DNA from: Catenaria anguillulae PL171
Taxonomy: Eukaryota; Blastocladiomycota; Blastocladiomycetes; Blastocladiales; Catenariaceae
DNA: 64,000 bases
Direction: 5' to 3'
Assembly (NCBI GenBank): GCA_002102555.1
Contig: MCFL01000025.1
Coordinates: 62,001 to 126,000, forward strand
Shown here: piece by piece, positions 1 to 11,072 of the stretch
How the letters are laid out: every line of letters begins with the position of its first letter
Position numbering within the stretch: position 1 is the first letter of the stretch
The notes under the pieces: model-generated
Databases searched by the model: none
What the model was told of the DNA's origin: nothing
What the model saw: the letters and a program-made list of their open reading frames with translations, nothing else
Position numbers and translations under genes: made by a program

Positions 1-1770
1 AGTCAGAAACAGTGCCCAAAACCCTTGGATGGCGGTGATGCATTTGATGTGGTGTCGCTGAGATTCGCTGAGCGCACGTTGGAGCTCCACATACTGAAGG
101 ATGTTGAGTTGCTCGGTCGCTCGACTGTTTGCGGGACCCATCATGCCAGCTGCAGCGGCCATTTGTTCCAGTTCCAACTTGCGACGAAACAGTAAAAACC
201 GAATCCCAAAACCCGGGCCACGTCTCGCGACAGCTTCGAAAGCAGCGGAAATCGCAGAGTTACTTGATGGGTCTCCTGACGGGGTAGACGCTGCTGAGAA
301 ACCCGGCGCGCTGGTGGTTGTGGATGATTTTGTCTTTTTGGCACAACAGGCTTGCGTCCATGCAAACAGGAACTGCATTTGCGGCGAATCTGAGTGGGTA
401 CTTGCTGCGAGACGCGTCAAGTGGACAGCAGTGGGCAATAGATCCAAGTGGTTCAAAATGCGGACAATGATGGTAATGCAGGCTGTGGACTTGACGAATG
501 CATGTGGAATGATAATGTGCATGGGATCTTGCGAACGATCATCAAGTACTTGCTGCTGACGATGATCCCGACTCTGTGTGCGCAGGACAGGACATCCGGG
601 ACTGATATCAGGATCTGCTGCGGACCAGCCTGCACCTGGCGCGCTGCCTGACACGGATGCTGCCGAAGGCCGTACAAGTGTGTTCCGGCTCGACACCTCT
701 TCATGGATCCAGAGCGCTTGCTTTTTGAGATTTGTCAGCACCTGCTCCACCTTCCACACGCCTGCAATCACGGAACATGGCAACCCAAGCAACAGGCCGA
801 CATCGATCCATCGAGTTTCTGAGGCTGTCGGCACACTTGACCATGAGAGTAGAGTCATGTTGACAGTTGCTGTGCCCTTGTCAGATATCACAGAAAGTAC
901 AGCGCATGTCGCCATCCAAAGCAGTGCTCCGCACATGCCACCATATCCCTTGTTCATTGTTCGAGAGTGGTAAGGCACCGTGGTAAAGAGAATAAAGGAC
1001 AGGGCCACGATAATGGCCTGATTTGCGACAGCGAGCCATATGGCCTGCGTTGGCAGGTAAACTGCAAAGACGACTTGGTTCATGAGGACGATGAGAAACA
1101 TGGAAAGTAGAATGCCGATCCGGAACTTGACGTCTGTTACTGACACCCAATTGCGTTTGCCAGCAGTTTCCGATTCGAACGTGTAGGACGCGAACGAGAA
1201 ACTCACAAGGAAGCCATACGTGACCACAAATGCAACGAGTGCAACCACGGATTGGATCCAGTTTGATGTGCAGTTCAGCTCCCGAACCAGGTGGCTTTGG
1301 TTGTTTGCGGCAAGACATGTCAGCGGAACGAGGAAGACAGCGATGCTCGACGACGTAAAGAGTTTGAGGAAGAAGGCAATGAGCATGAGCGCTCGCAAGG
1401 CCCAAACATGGCGAAATGTCCGGGCATGATAGCTACGCATGATGATTGCGGTCAATACCAGAACGACCAGTGCTAACAGGGCGAATCCCCAAAACTGGAT
1501 GTTGAATAGGAGCAAGCTGATGTTGTTGTTGGTGCTGAACGAGGCTACCAGCGACATATAGCTCGCAGTCAATGGCCCGAACCGAAACCACGGAGAAATC
1601 AAGTACGAAGAGAGCTGGAAGAGCTCAGAGGCCAATGTAAGCGCCGGCATCCAGGTAAGCGATGATCTTGTACTTGAGATGACGAAAAGAACAAACGAAA
1701 AGGCTTCAGTAAACTTGTGCCACAGCGCAAGCACCGCCGACTTGTCTGACTGGGACCGGTATGGCGGCAT
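1..1770 (-). CDS. Multipass membrane protein, TmcB/TmcC-like (3' end outside window)
   Basis: An open frame of 590 codons starts at ATG 1770-1768 (protein begins MPPYRSQSDK) and has no stop before the window edge, so the C-terminus is missing. The first roughly 370 residues hold about nine or ten hydrophobic segments, for example FSFVLFVISS near residue 25, LLALVVLVLTAIIM, VALVAFVVTYGFLVSF and AIIVALSFILFTTV. A Ser/Ala-rich linker follows, then a helical cytosolic part around residues 500-590 with FGIRFLLFRRKLELEQ, NILQYVELQRALSES and a closing FWALF. This order (many TM helices, then a helical segment ending in H..A....FW) resembles the 'tiny macrocysts' TmcB/TmcC sensor-like proteins of Dictyostelium and zoosporic fungi. 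That family name is my recognition from pattern, not a search; an unrelated polytopic protein is possible. No intron is needed. Confidence 0.62.
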   Translation of the reverse strand, partial: MPPYRSQSDKSAVLALWHKFTEAFSFVLFVISSTRSSLTWMPALTLASELFQLSSYLISPWFRFGPLTASYMSLVASFSTNNNISLLLFNIQFWGFALLALVVLVLTAIIMRSYHARTFRHVWALRALMLIAFFLKLFTSSSIAVFLVPLTCLAANNQSHLVRELNCTSNWIQSVVALVAFVVTYGFLVSFSFASYTFESETAGKRNWVSVTDVKFRIGILLSMFLIVLMNQVVFAVYLPTQAIWLAVANQAIIVALSFILFTTVPYHSRTMNKGYGGMCGALLWMATCAVLSVISDKGTATVNMTLLSWSSVPTASETRWIDVGLLLGLPCSVIAGVWKVEQVLTNLKKQALWIHEEVSSRNTLVRPSAASVSGSAPGAGWSAADPDISPGCPVLRTQSRDHRQQQVLDDRSQDPMHIIIPHAFVKSTACITIIVRILNHLDLLPTAVHLTRLAASTHSDSPQMQFLFAWTQACCAKKTKSSTTTSAPGFSAASTPSGDPSSNSAISAAFEAVARRGPGFGIRFLLFRRKLELEQMAAAAGMMGPANSRATEQLNILQYVELQRALSESQRHHIKCITAIQGFWALFLT

Positions 1771-2356
1771 TGTCGCGGTCCATGAGCTGGGAGGTGGCTA
1801 TGGATGTTGAAGAGTTTAAAAGGTGAGGATCGGGGGGGAGAAAGCTTTGATTGCTTGGAATGCGTAGCATAAATTGTCTGCTGTCGTGAATCAGCAACAA
1901 CCCGGTTAGCGATATCTTCGATACGGTTGATTGCGACCCAGTCCGATGTGTTGTGCGAACATTTTTTTGGAACAGACTCGGGGTGTTCGGGCTGATGTGC
2001 GCCTTTGCGCTTTGCGCGCGTCCTGATCTTCGGCGCTGCACGTGATGGGGGCTTCGTGTTATATACGAAACCAGAGCATCCTCATGCGATACGATGCATT
2101 GAAATTGTCGCATGAAAGCAAACCTCCTTGAAGGAAACGATACCGAAAACTTGTGGCAGACCCTTCACCACGTATCTTACCGCAATCTGGTGGTCGTTCG
2201 AGATCCCAACTCGCCCATCACACCTGCGCACACGGTCTCTTGTGACGACGCCGCTCTCGCTGCGGGCCAGATGCCGCGGCCACCAACACCAACGCCTGTT
2301 CATCTATATTCACCGCCTCTTGGACTGCATCGTTTCAAATCGCCCACCTCTTGTTC
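1771..2356. other. Intergenic, divergent promoter region
   Basis: This gap separates the start of the minus-strand membrane protein from the EXO84 start, so it should hold both promoters. I see no convincing TATA box, RNA gene or repeat, and the short ORFs here look random in composition. Confidence 0.6.
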
Positions 2357-5300
2357 ATGGCCGATCGCTCTTCCCCGACTTTGCCGCGCCGTGAAAGGTC
2401 ACGCTCGCGTGGTGCCGCTGTTGCCGAAGCTCGGGAGCGCGAACGTGCTCGCGCCGGATCTAGCTCCTCAGTACCCAACCCGCCCAATTCTCAAGGCTTC
2501 GCGCAATACTTGCCCAGCATGCCTGGAGCGCGTGCTACGCCGAATCCCGTGGCGGCCGACACACCCACTGCCCCTGGTGCACCAGGGGATCCAGTCGTGC
2601 CTCGCAAGGCGGATGCTCGAAAGGCACACAAACGCGAAAAATCATGGTCACCACTCTTCAAATCCTCGTCGGACAAGCAATCCCCGACGCCCACCGATCG
2701 CCAACCTTCCGACCCAGCTGGTTTATCGGGCGAGTCGCGACGCGCAGCCATGTTACCCGGTGGCGTTGCCGATAGCGTGAAAAACAGCTTGAGAAAGTTT
2801 TCGATTGGCGATGGTTCCCCACTCCGATCTCGGGGTGGCAGTGTGGGGACGGGTGGCGGAGGAGTTGCAATCGAGCTGGACCAGCATCGATTCATGGACG
2901 ACTCGTTCGATCCCGAAGAGTGTATGCATCAATTGATTCGCATTTTCCTTTTCTTTGCAGCTGATCCCTGATGTGGTTTTGTTCGACCAGACATATTGAC
3001 GGCATTACACAGCAACTCGGAAGAGGGCGTGCGCAACTTTTATCGCCGGCTTGGTGATGCCAAGGAAGCTGCCGCAACCGATCTCAAGGCCAACGTGTAC
3101 AAAAACTATTCCGAATTTGTCGTCATTTCCAAAGAAATCGCCCAACTCGAAACTGACATGCTCGTTCTCCGAGGCTTGCTTACCGACATGCGCGCCGTGC
3201 ACGACCACTTTCGATCCTATGTCGGTGTCGACGTTTCCAAATCTACCGGATCCGCCGATGCCCTGGCTCAATCGTCCAACATTTCGTTGACACAATCACT
3301 CGATGGATCGACCAACACTGGCGGCGCGTCAGCCGAATCACAAGCCGCACAGGTCCTCCAGTCCATGTATGACACGGTGGACGGTGCCGCCAAGCTTGTA
3401 CCGCCTTCAACGGCTCGCACCATCATTCACAGTGGACCACTACTCGAGCTCGACTCTGCCATGCGGGTCAAGGGTGACGTCATGGTTTTCCTCATGCCAG
3501 ATACGCTGCTTGTGGCAGCCAAGAAGCGGCGCATGCCGCTTGGGTCCAGTACCGGTGCCAAGCTCCTCTCGTCGTCCACCTCAAGTGGCAGCGGCAGGTA
3601 TACCGCACTGCAGGCCTTGTCGGTTCAGGAAATCACCGTACTCGATGTCCGTGATTCACCCGATGTCAGCTGGTCATTCAAGATTGTTCGCGGACCCATC
3701 AGCTTTGTTTTTCGGTGTCCGAATGGGCCAGCCGAAAAGAAGACGTGGATGACGGCAATCAAGCGGGCAACCGAGGATTGGAGCTCGGGAGGTGGTGGTG
3801 GCGGGCTCGTTGGAGGTGTAGCAGACGGCGGTGGAGCGGAAGGACCGGGGACAAGCCCAGGTACAACGACATGGTGTTTCGCACACCTTGCGCTCGACAC
3901 TTATTCACTAACTTGACTTGCCTACAGATTCGCCGTCACGAGCTCAGCCAAAGCTTTCAAAAGAAGCCGAGGCCAAGTTGCAAGAGCTTCTCGATGAACT
4001 GGACGTGTACATTGCCAGCCGCGAGTTTGACCGTGCGCTTGATCTTGTCCGTCAACTCAAGGGCATGCCTTCGTCCTCGCACTTGCCCAGCCGCATCCAG
4101 ACCTTATCTGTGGCACTGCTGCGAGACCTGAACAACATCACCAGTAGCAATGGGTCAAAGCGTGCTGTTCTCACTGCCATGCAGCGACTTATTCAGCTCG
4201 GGCATACTGCTCAAGCTCGCGAAACATTTTTATCCGCGCGAACCGCTTCACTGCGCGAATCTTGCAGGAAAATCCGCTTCCAAGGCGATTTGGCCGCGTA
4301 CGTGCGTGACTTTGGATCTGTCCTTGTGGTTGGGGTGCACACGACTGTGGCATGGTACCGCGAAGCAATCACGGACCCGGCCATGGTCAGTTTCCTGGTG
4401 CAGTGGGCCAGGGAGCAGGTCGGGGAGTTGGCACGGGCGACGGTGCGGCAGGTGGGCGACGAGTCGCTCAAGGTCGTCGTGGCATGTTTGGAAGTCAGCG
4501 TGGAACGGATTCGGACATTGCGTTCATCCGGGCTTGACTTGGAATTCGTCTTTTGGGATGCGGTGCAAGAACATGCGGCCAAGGCGATTGAGGCGTTTGA
4601 ACGGTTGTGCGCTGAGGCGGTGGCGAGGAGCATTATTGATGACACGTTTGATCCCATCAAGAATGGTCCGTTCTTTTTCGTTCACTCTCCAACCTTTGCT
4701 GCCGGTAATTGGGCACTTACTCAAGATTTCATTGGACAAGTCCAGACTACAACGACGGCATCACCCGGAGCACGATGCAATTCTGCAAAACAATTCTCGA
4801 TTTCCTCACCAATACCAAGTTCTTTCACCCATTTCAAATGGTACATGCTTTTCGGTTTTTGCTGGAGCAATACACGCTCACGGTGAAGATGACTGACACT
4901 TATGATGATGTGCAGTTCCATGCCCAACTCTTTGGCTGCCTGTCTGGTCTCTTTGAAGCCTTTGTGAATTGGCAAATCCAAGTGTACCGCGAAAAGCCAC
5001 TCAACGCAACCCAACAGTCGGCCGTTGGGACCAACGTTCAGTTCACGTTGTCGCTCTTCTTTCCAAAAGTCATTCACCAAGTTGAGCGACAATTCCGTGC
5101 AAAGGCTCCCATGCTCGCCGAGTTGCGCATGCGTCTTGAAGGAGTTGCCCGCGATGCATCCTTTCTCGGCGGCGCGCCTGCCAAAATCGCTCGCTCGCCA
5201 TCGACCAAGAGTCTCGGTACACCACCCAAGGATCAGCCGTCCGGACGCCGGCCCTCTCAACCAGCCAGCCCAGCTGCCACCGGTTCCGTTGCTAGTCTTG

Positions 5301-6025
5301 CTATTCCAGGCAGTCCCGCTCGCACATCGCATGGTAGCCTTGGACCAGGTTCGCCCGACGGAAGCCATGGAACGGGATCCCGCCGCTCATCGTCGGCATC
5401 GGCCAATATCCTTGCCGAACCCACGCAACGCCCACGCCGACCCACGCGTGACCGGTCCAATGAGCTGGGCGCAACGCGATCCAGTGGCGATGTGTCGAAC
5501 AGCGCCCCCGGGCTTGCCCGCCGCCCATCGGCTGCCTCGTCACCACGAAGCTCGCCATCCAACAGCCGGCACGGAAGTGCGGCCGACTTGGCTGGGTCGT
5601 CGCCGTCACCCTTGTTTGCAACCTTGTTTGATTTAAAGTCGCGGTTGTCGCCAACAGGTCCAGCGGCGGTTGCCGTTGCGTCAGGCGCAGATATTGCCAA
5701 CCTGTTGCCGTCAGTAGCCATGCGGCGGTTTGTGCGTACTCGGCCGTCTGCGCACATCGTCGAACAAGTCCTGAATTCAGCGACCGAAGCCCCGAGTGGG
5801 AAATTGCCGGTTGCCGCAGTGACGCAGCTCGTGTTGGACATTCATTACATGTTGAACTCGGTCGAGGTATCCGAGCAAGGGGCAGGGACGGCGCAAGGGT
5901 TGTGTGAGCAAGGTTTGCGAGGCTATTTGATGAATGGGGGTGATCCGGGGCAGCTCATGTCTGGAGAATGGTATGAGCAGCGCGTAGCCGAGGCATTGGC
6001 GAGGGACGCAAGGGGCGAAATGTGA
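2357..6025 (+). CDS. EXO84: Exocyst complex component EXO84
   Basis: Exo84 is a subunit of the octameric exocyst that tethers secretory vesicles to the plasma membrane. Four exons: 2357-2921, 2991-3860, 3928-4665, 4746-6025, giving about 1150 residues. A basic, Ser/Pro-rich N-terminus is followed by the conserved FDPEEY start of the Vps51/Exo84 helical region (about residues 185-260), a PH domain (about 330-452, ending in the typical W in KTWMTAIKRATEDW), and the C-terminal Exo84 helical region (about 480-830). A long Ser/Pro/Arg-rich low-complexity insert (about 850-1000) precedes the end. It is longer than yeast Exo84 (753 residues), mostly through the disordered parts. Intron 3 uses a GTCCGT donor and a TCCAG acceptor; this junction is the least certain, but the frame is preserved exactly. 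The upstream in-frame TTG at 2351 is not used because ATG 2357 is the first ATG. Confidence 0.9.
2922..2990 (+). other. EXO84 intron 1
   Basis: The donor is GTATGC and the acceptor CAG. Splicing joins GAG T to AC ATA TTG and gives the conserved EEYILTALHSNSEEG junction, which supports the exact ends. Confidence 0.85.
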
Positions 6026-6335
6026 GGTTGCACACTTGTTATTGACCTTTTGTTCATTTCATTTTGTACATACACTCCTGTTGCTTTCTCTCCAACCTTG
6101 TTCTGTCCTCGTTTTGATTCCAATGATGACCACTTCGAGTCCCAAATTGTCGGCCGAAACTCTGGAGCCACACCTCCCTCTGCCTCTGCCGCGTCACAGA
6201 ATGAAAGAATGAAGAGAGCGACTAGGTAAATATCCGACGAGCAGAAAACAGATACAATGAATTGACCCAATCATCAACAGCAATATCAAGCAACCCGGCA
6301 CTTTGCGTCTCTACTGGAATAACGTACTGCTTGCC
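6026..6335. other. Convergent intergenic spacer
   Basis: This short AT-richer spacer lies between the 3' ends of EXO84 and the minus-strand secreted-protein gene. It probably carries both polyadenylation regions. No gene or repeat is visible. Confidence 0.6.
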
Positions 6336-6677
6336 CTACCGGTCGTCTTGATCTTGTGGCTTAGCGGCGTCGGCCGTGGCACGGGCATGGAATGTCGTTG
6401 CACCAGTCACGGCAGCCTTAGTTCCCATTGCACATGGACTTGCATGCACGCCGCTCGGCGCAAGGCTTCTTAAGGGGTCACAACTGTCCATTACAGGACA
6501 CAGTGCGGATTCAGTTAGAAATACAACGGTATCTACGGACAGAGGAAACGCGCAGCGCAGACGATTGGCGGACGCACGTTCAGAGCTAGCCTCGACTTCG
6601 AGGGAAGCAGCAGAGACGGTTGAGGCGGCGAAAAGAGCGACGGCGGCGAGAATGACGGTAGAGAGATGAAAGCGCAT
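6336..6677 (-). CDS. Small secreted protein with signal peptide, function unknown
   Basis: A 113-residue ORF begins MRFHLSTVILAAVALFAAS and continues VSAASLEVE: a textbook signal peptide with a likely cleavage after A23. The mature part is short with four cysteines (RLRC, ALCP, DSCD, SPCA). I do not recognise a family. A possible intron sits inside the frame: rc GTCCGT near 6533 with a CTAAC branch-like site and candidate acceptors, so the middle of the protein may be shorter; splicing at the acceptor after CTTAAG keeps the same frame. The signal peptide in an otherwise empty region is the main reason to call it a gene. Confidence 0.5.
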   Translation of the reverse strand: MRFHLSTVILAAVALFAASTVSAASLEVEASSERASANRLRCAFPLSVDTVVFLTESALCPVMDSCDPLRSLAPSGVHASPCAMGTKAAVTGATTFHARATADAAKPQDQDDR

Positions 6678-7468
6678 GGTAAAGTTGGTGACGATTTAAA
6701 GTGAGGTGGGAGCACCAGGAAACGGAAACTATCAGTGCATTGTCGTGTGCAGTCATTGCGAGAAAGACCAGGAGGGTTCCGTGGTATTTGTACCCTTCGC
6801 AACGACATTGGGACTCTCACAAACCTCGCTACGCCAAGGAGTACACTCGCACAACTCCACATCGCCAACTTCTTCATTCCACATGGAATTCCTCCCTCCC
6901 GCGCATCCGAGCTCATAGAAATGCCCTAACCCCGAAATGCGTTCCAAGTCCCACGCCATCTTCAGCGTCTTCCCTTGTTTTGCTGTTTTTGTTTCGCAGG
7001 AACTTGGTCTCAAGTGACTCGACGTGGAATGGTACACTTGCCTTGGAGATCGCGAGTGTCGTGGCAAGTCGGAATGTGATCGCTTGAAAGCAACGTGCAT
7101 CTGAGACAAGAGGTTGTAATATCCAGAGCGTCGCATCTTCACCGCGACATGCCGAGAAGATTGGGATGAACCGTCTGCACCACACTTCATGTCAATGGTC
7201 CCACGGCGCGCGGCTGCCTCGAATCTTGGACCGTGATCTCGGCATCAATCATCCGCCAGTCTGGAGAATCGAACGCGGGAATGAGCCACGAGCAGACGAT
7301 GTTCCAAGGCCGTCTGAACACGTGGGCGTTGCATTTGGAGCTCGCTCTGCGCATGCCCTACTCGCCACTGGGCCAAAAGGACAGCAAAAAGAAGGAAGGA
7401 AATGTACATGGACCACGTTACAATGCCTCGAACTCACCACATTCCTCACCATCCTACGATGCACCAAC
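6678..7468. other. Intergenic region
   Basis: The 791 bp between the start of the secreted-protein gene and the stop of the FYVE-RING gene should hold the promoter of the first. The short ORFs on both strands (for example about 90 codons at 6913-7185 minus) have no recognisable content. Nothing else seen. Confidence 0.5.
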
Positions 7469-10315
7469 TCACTCGTCCTCATCCTCTGAATTGTGGGCCG
7501 TGCTGGGCACAGACGACGCGACGCCCGGTGGCATGACATGCATGGGACACTCGATTGCTTTGTGCTTGTTGAACCACGCACTAGCACAGTCTGCGTGAAA
7601 GCAGCACATGCATCCCATACGAATGACGCGGTCGCCTGAAATGAACGACTCGTAGCAGATGAGGCACTCGGACGACGGGTCGACGAGTGCAGACGCCGCC
7701 GAAGTCGTCGACACGGCCGTGGTGGGCGATGATGCAGGCAAGACCGCGTCGGTGACATCACGGTCGGGTTCGGGCTCGGTCTGTCGTTGATCCGCGTCAT
7801 CGCCTTGTGTTTGCGATTCGGGTGGCCCAACCACGGTCCCTGTCGACACATAACTCCCACTCTGCCTCGGCTGCCATACGTCCACCGTGTACGTTGTCGC
7901 CGCCCGCCTCGCAACCCGCGCAACCAATGCGCGACTTCTGGCCGCTGTCTGCCCATCGCCCGCGGCCCCAGCCGCTCCACCCGACAAGCACCGCGATACA
8001 TGCGCCTCCCTGTCTGCCTGCGCGCCAAACGCTCTGAGCGGGCGCAAGCACCCAGGACACTCCACAAGCGACCCGATCGAGCCCGTCGATACAATGGACG
8101 CCACGCTCGACGACCGCGACAGCTGGCCAACGCGTCTTGGGACGGCCGATGGCGGCGGTGGTGCCGCGTCCGACGTGGACTCGGGTTGCGCAATGCGTGT
8201 CGTTGATGATGACGACGACGACACAGTGGAGACCTTGTCGTAGCATGTCTCACACACGCGCACTACGCCCCGGGGTACCTTTGCTTGTGATCCGGGGGAT
8301 ACAGGTTGGCAAATGAGGCGCGGAATGCAGAGCAGCCCGCGCAAAAGACTTGGCCGCAAAGCCGGCAGTGGTGCCGGCGGAGGAAAAATGTGAATTGGCG
8401 CGTGCATGCGTGACAAGCGGCAGCATGCGAGTCTGGGGTCCATGGCTGTGGGGAGGGCAGCGAGCGCGCAGCTGAAGCGGAGGAGGATGAGGCGGCGGGT
8501 GGCAGATTTTCGGCGGTTTCCAAGAGCTGGACCAGCAAAAATTTGGCGGATTTCTTGCGGGCAAGGTCTTGGTCATCTGTCAACACGATGCAGATGTCAG
8601 AATGGTGAGTGGCTTGCGAATAAGTCGTGTATCCGAGAAAAGGTACCTTGAACGCCAGCAAGCAAAACCTGAATCGCAGCCTGATACCGATCGAAATCGG
8701 TCACATAGGAGGGCTGATCCGGGTCGAGCCTGCCTTCCACAATCGCTTTTGCTTGGTCAAGATAATCCTCAACCGGTCCCTGTGTCGCGGGCTCTGACAG
8801 GGCATCGACCAGCGCCTCCTGCGATGCCTGATGTACAACTTGTTTGCGCATAACCCTCGCCCACACACGCACGCGGTTGCCCGGCTTACCTGCGCCGAGC
8901 GTGACGGCGATCGGGGTGCTGTCATTATCATCCGACGCACTTGCCGCGGCCGTGGTGGCAGCCGGCTCGCGGACACTTTCAATCACGCCGTATCCGTCGT
9001 CATCACCCACCGCATCCCGTGTCTGCGGAACGGGCAGTGCAGGAATGACGACCCAATCCTCAATCACCTGCCACTCGGTCATCCACGCCCACCCAGGCAA
9101 CACGGGCACGCCATCCAACCCACCGGGCCACACGTGCGGCACTTGCGACTGGCCAGTGGGATCCACCTCAACAAACTGCGTGTTCCCCGAATCACCGCCG
9201 CCACCCGTGGTACTCCGCCTCCTGTGCGCGCCGCCCCCACCAAACAGACCCGCCAACCCACTCGGTCCATGTGGCTGGTCGACCACCTCGGACACGCACC
9301 GCAATCGCGTGTGCTTGACAAGCCTCGGGTCGCGCTTGGCCAACACGCCCGCCGTTCCTGCGTGCATGCCCAAGACAGCCAAGTCGTACGCCGACTCGCC
9401 CGCGGCATTCCTGACCTGTGTCTCGGCCTTGCCCTTTTCCAGCAACACGCGCACAATACCAGTGAGGCCCTTTGCACTGGCCACCATGAGCGGTGTCATG
9501 CCCTTTTCATTGACCAGATTGACGTCGATGCCCGGCCGGCCAAGCAGATAGTCGACCACCAAGCGCTGGTTCTTTGCCGCGGCAATGTGCAAGGGCGCCC
9601 ATCCGTGCTTGTCACGCTTGTTGATGTTTGCACGTTCCATGACGAGCTTTTCCACTACGTACAAGTTGCCGTTGAAGCACGCCTTGTGCAAGGGCGTTTC
9701 GAGTTCTGGGTCAAGGGCGTCGACCAGTGCACCGCAGTCGAGCAGCGTGTGCACGAGGTGGTCGTACCCACGCGCCGCGGCCAAGTGCAAAGGCGTGAGT
9801 TTGGAGGTTGGGTGGGGCGTGTTGACCGACAGGGTTGGGTGCAGGTCGAGCAGGTCGCGCAGCGGCAAGGGCTGGTTGGCGAGGGTGAGGTTAAAGAGTT
9901 GGGCAGTGAGGTCGGCTTGCGGGTTTGGGTCGGGGCGGTGGGCCGTGGTTACTTGAGTGGCAGGGCTCGCGGTAACCGGGGCGAGCGGCGGCGGTGGCGA
10001 CCCGGATGATTGTGTGGCCAAAGGTATGCCGGCAGCTGGCATTGCCGAGACAGGCACCAGACGAGTGGCGGCAGCTGTGATGCCGGGCGGATTGTTGGGC
10101 AACAACGCGTCGTAGAGCGGATGGGGTTGACCGGCAACGACGGCGGGTACAAACGCGGGAGGCGGCCAGGCCCAGGGATCCACGGAAGCGGGTGCAGTCT
10201 GGGCTTGGAGCGGATCATGACTCTGGGTGGCCGCGGGTGGCGCAGGTGCCGCGGCCGAGAGAGGGTCAAAGGCAACGGAAAGCGGGTCGTCAGAGGCTTC
10301 CAGCGGGTGTGACAT
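7469..10315 (-). CDS. Ankyrin-MIT-FYVE-zinc finger-RING protein (Pib1-like E3 ligase fused to ankyrin repeats)
   Basis: Predicted endosomal E3 ubiquitin ligase of about 925 residues. In order: a Pro/Ala-rich N-terminus; four to five ankyrin repeats (about 172-330, LTPLHLAAARGYDHLV, ETPLHKACFNGNLYVV, WAPLHIAAAKN); a linker; an MIT-like helical hairpin (about 518-590) split by an intron at 8577-8646; a FYVE finger (about 600-670) with W..D, RRHHCRLCGQVFC and RVCETCY, which binds PI3P in known members; a C2HC finger CPGCLRPL...H...C; and a C-terminal RING, CLICYESF...CFHADC..WF....CPMH, of the type seen in yeast Pib1. The frame breaks once inside FYVE at a run of five G (8295-8299 on the plus strand); one extra base gives LYPPGSQAKVPRG and joins both halves, so an assembly deletion is likely. 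The frame is open up to 11005, but ATG 10315 (MSHPLEAS) is the best start. Confidence 0.85.
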
Positions 10316-11072
10316 GGTGATGGAAAGTGTTGCGTCAAGTCGTCGAGTGTCAGAGATTAGTATTGATATTGGATTAGACATATGTATATGTATATGCGAA
10401 TGTCGTCGGAATTCGACATTTCGAATGGCGTGCGAGTGAGCGCCTGGAAATCGATCGACGTCACAGTCACAAGCCTCAATCCAGAGGGCGTCCAGAAGCA
10501 TTCCATGAAATGTTCCATGCACGATTTGACCATCTGTGTTCATCAGATAAGGGCCGTGTTTCGATCGATAATCGCTCAGACACCTTGCCGGCATCGCACG
10601 ACGGTTGACACCCTCGACAAGACACAGCACACAGCGCACTTGACCAACAGACTTAGACTTGTGCCCCCACCATTCGCCCGTTTGCGTCTTTCCAGTACCC
10701 ACGGCTGACTCTGCACTCTTGGCTCCCAATCCCACGTCCTCCCGACGACGACGACGACGAACGAAGCGAAAGGAGAACTGGGCGGGCGTTTCGCAGCCGC
10801 GCGGATAGCTGCCTTGCATTGTATTGTACTTCATCCGCTTAGTTCCCCTGTAGCTCTGTCCCTCCGAGTCGGTATTGCGTTCAGCCCAAGTTCGCGGGCG
10901 TTTCCCACAAATACAAAAACAGTGTTTCTCAGCGCCATCAGACAAGCTTCCTGTTCCTTTTTCATGTTTCTGCTGGTTGCTGGCCGCTTTGCAATTTGAT
11001 TCCATTTCATTCCCACCAAACTCGAGTTAAAGTTTGCTCGATTGCATTCTTTCCGGATCCTTCGAGTCGAGC
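10316..11072. other. Bidirectional promoter region
   Basis: The FYVE-RING gene and the LRRC58-like gene diverge from this 757 bp gap. It contains a short TATATG-rich patch (about 10379-10396). The minus-strand frame of the FYVE-RING gene stays open through it, but without sensible protein content. No RNA gene is seen. Confidence 0.55.

Noticed and set aside
8597..11005. Longer N-terminus for the ankyrin-FYVE-RING protein, starting at 11005
   Set aside because: The frame is open, but residues upstream of 10315 have no low-complexity or domain continuity with the protein and overlap the promoter of the divergent LRR gene. ATG 10315 is better.
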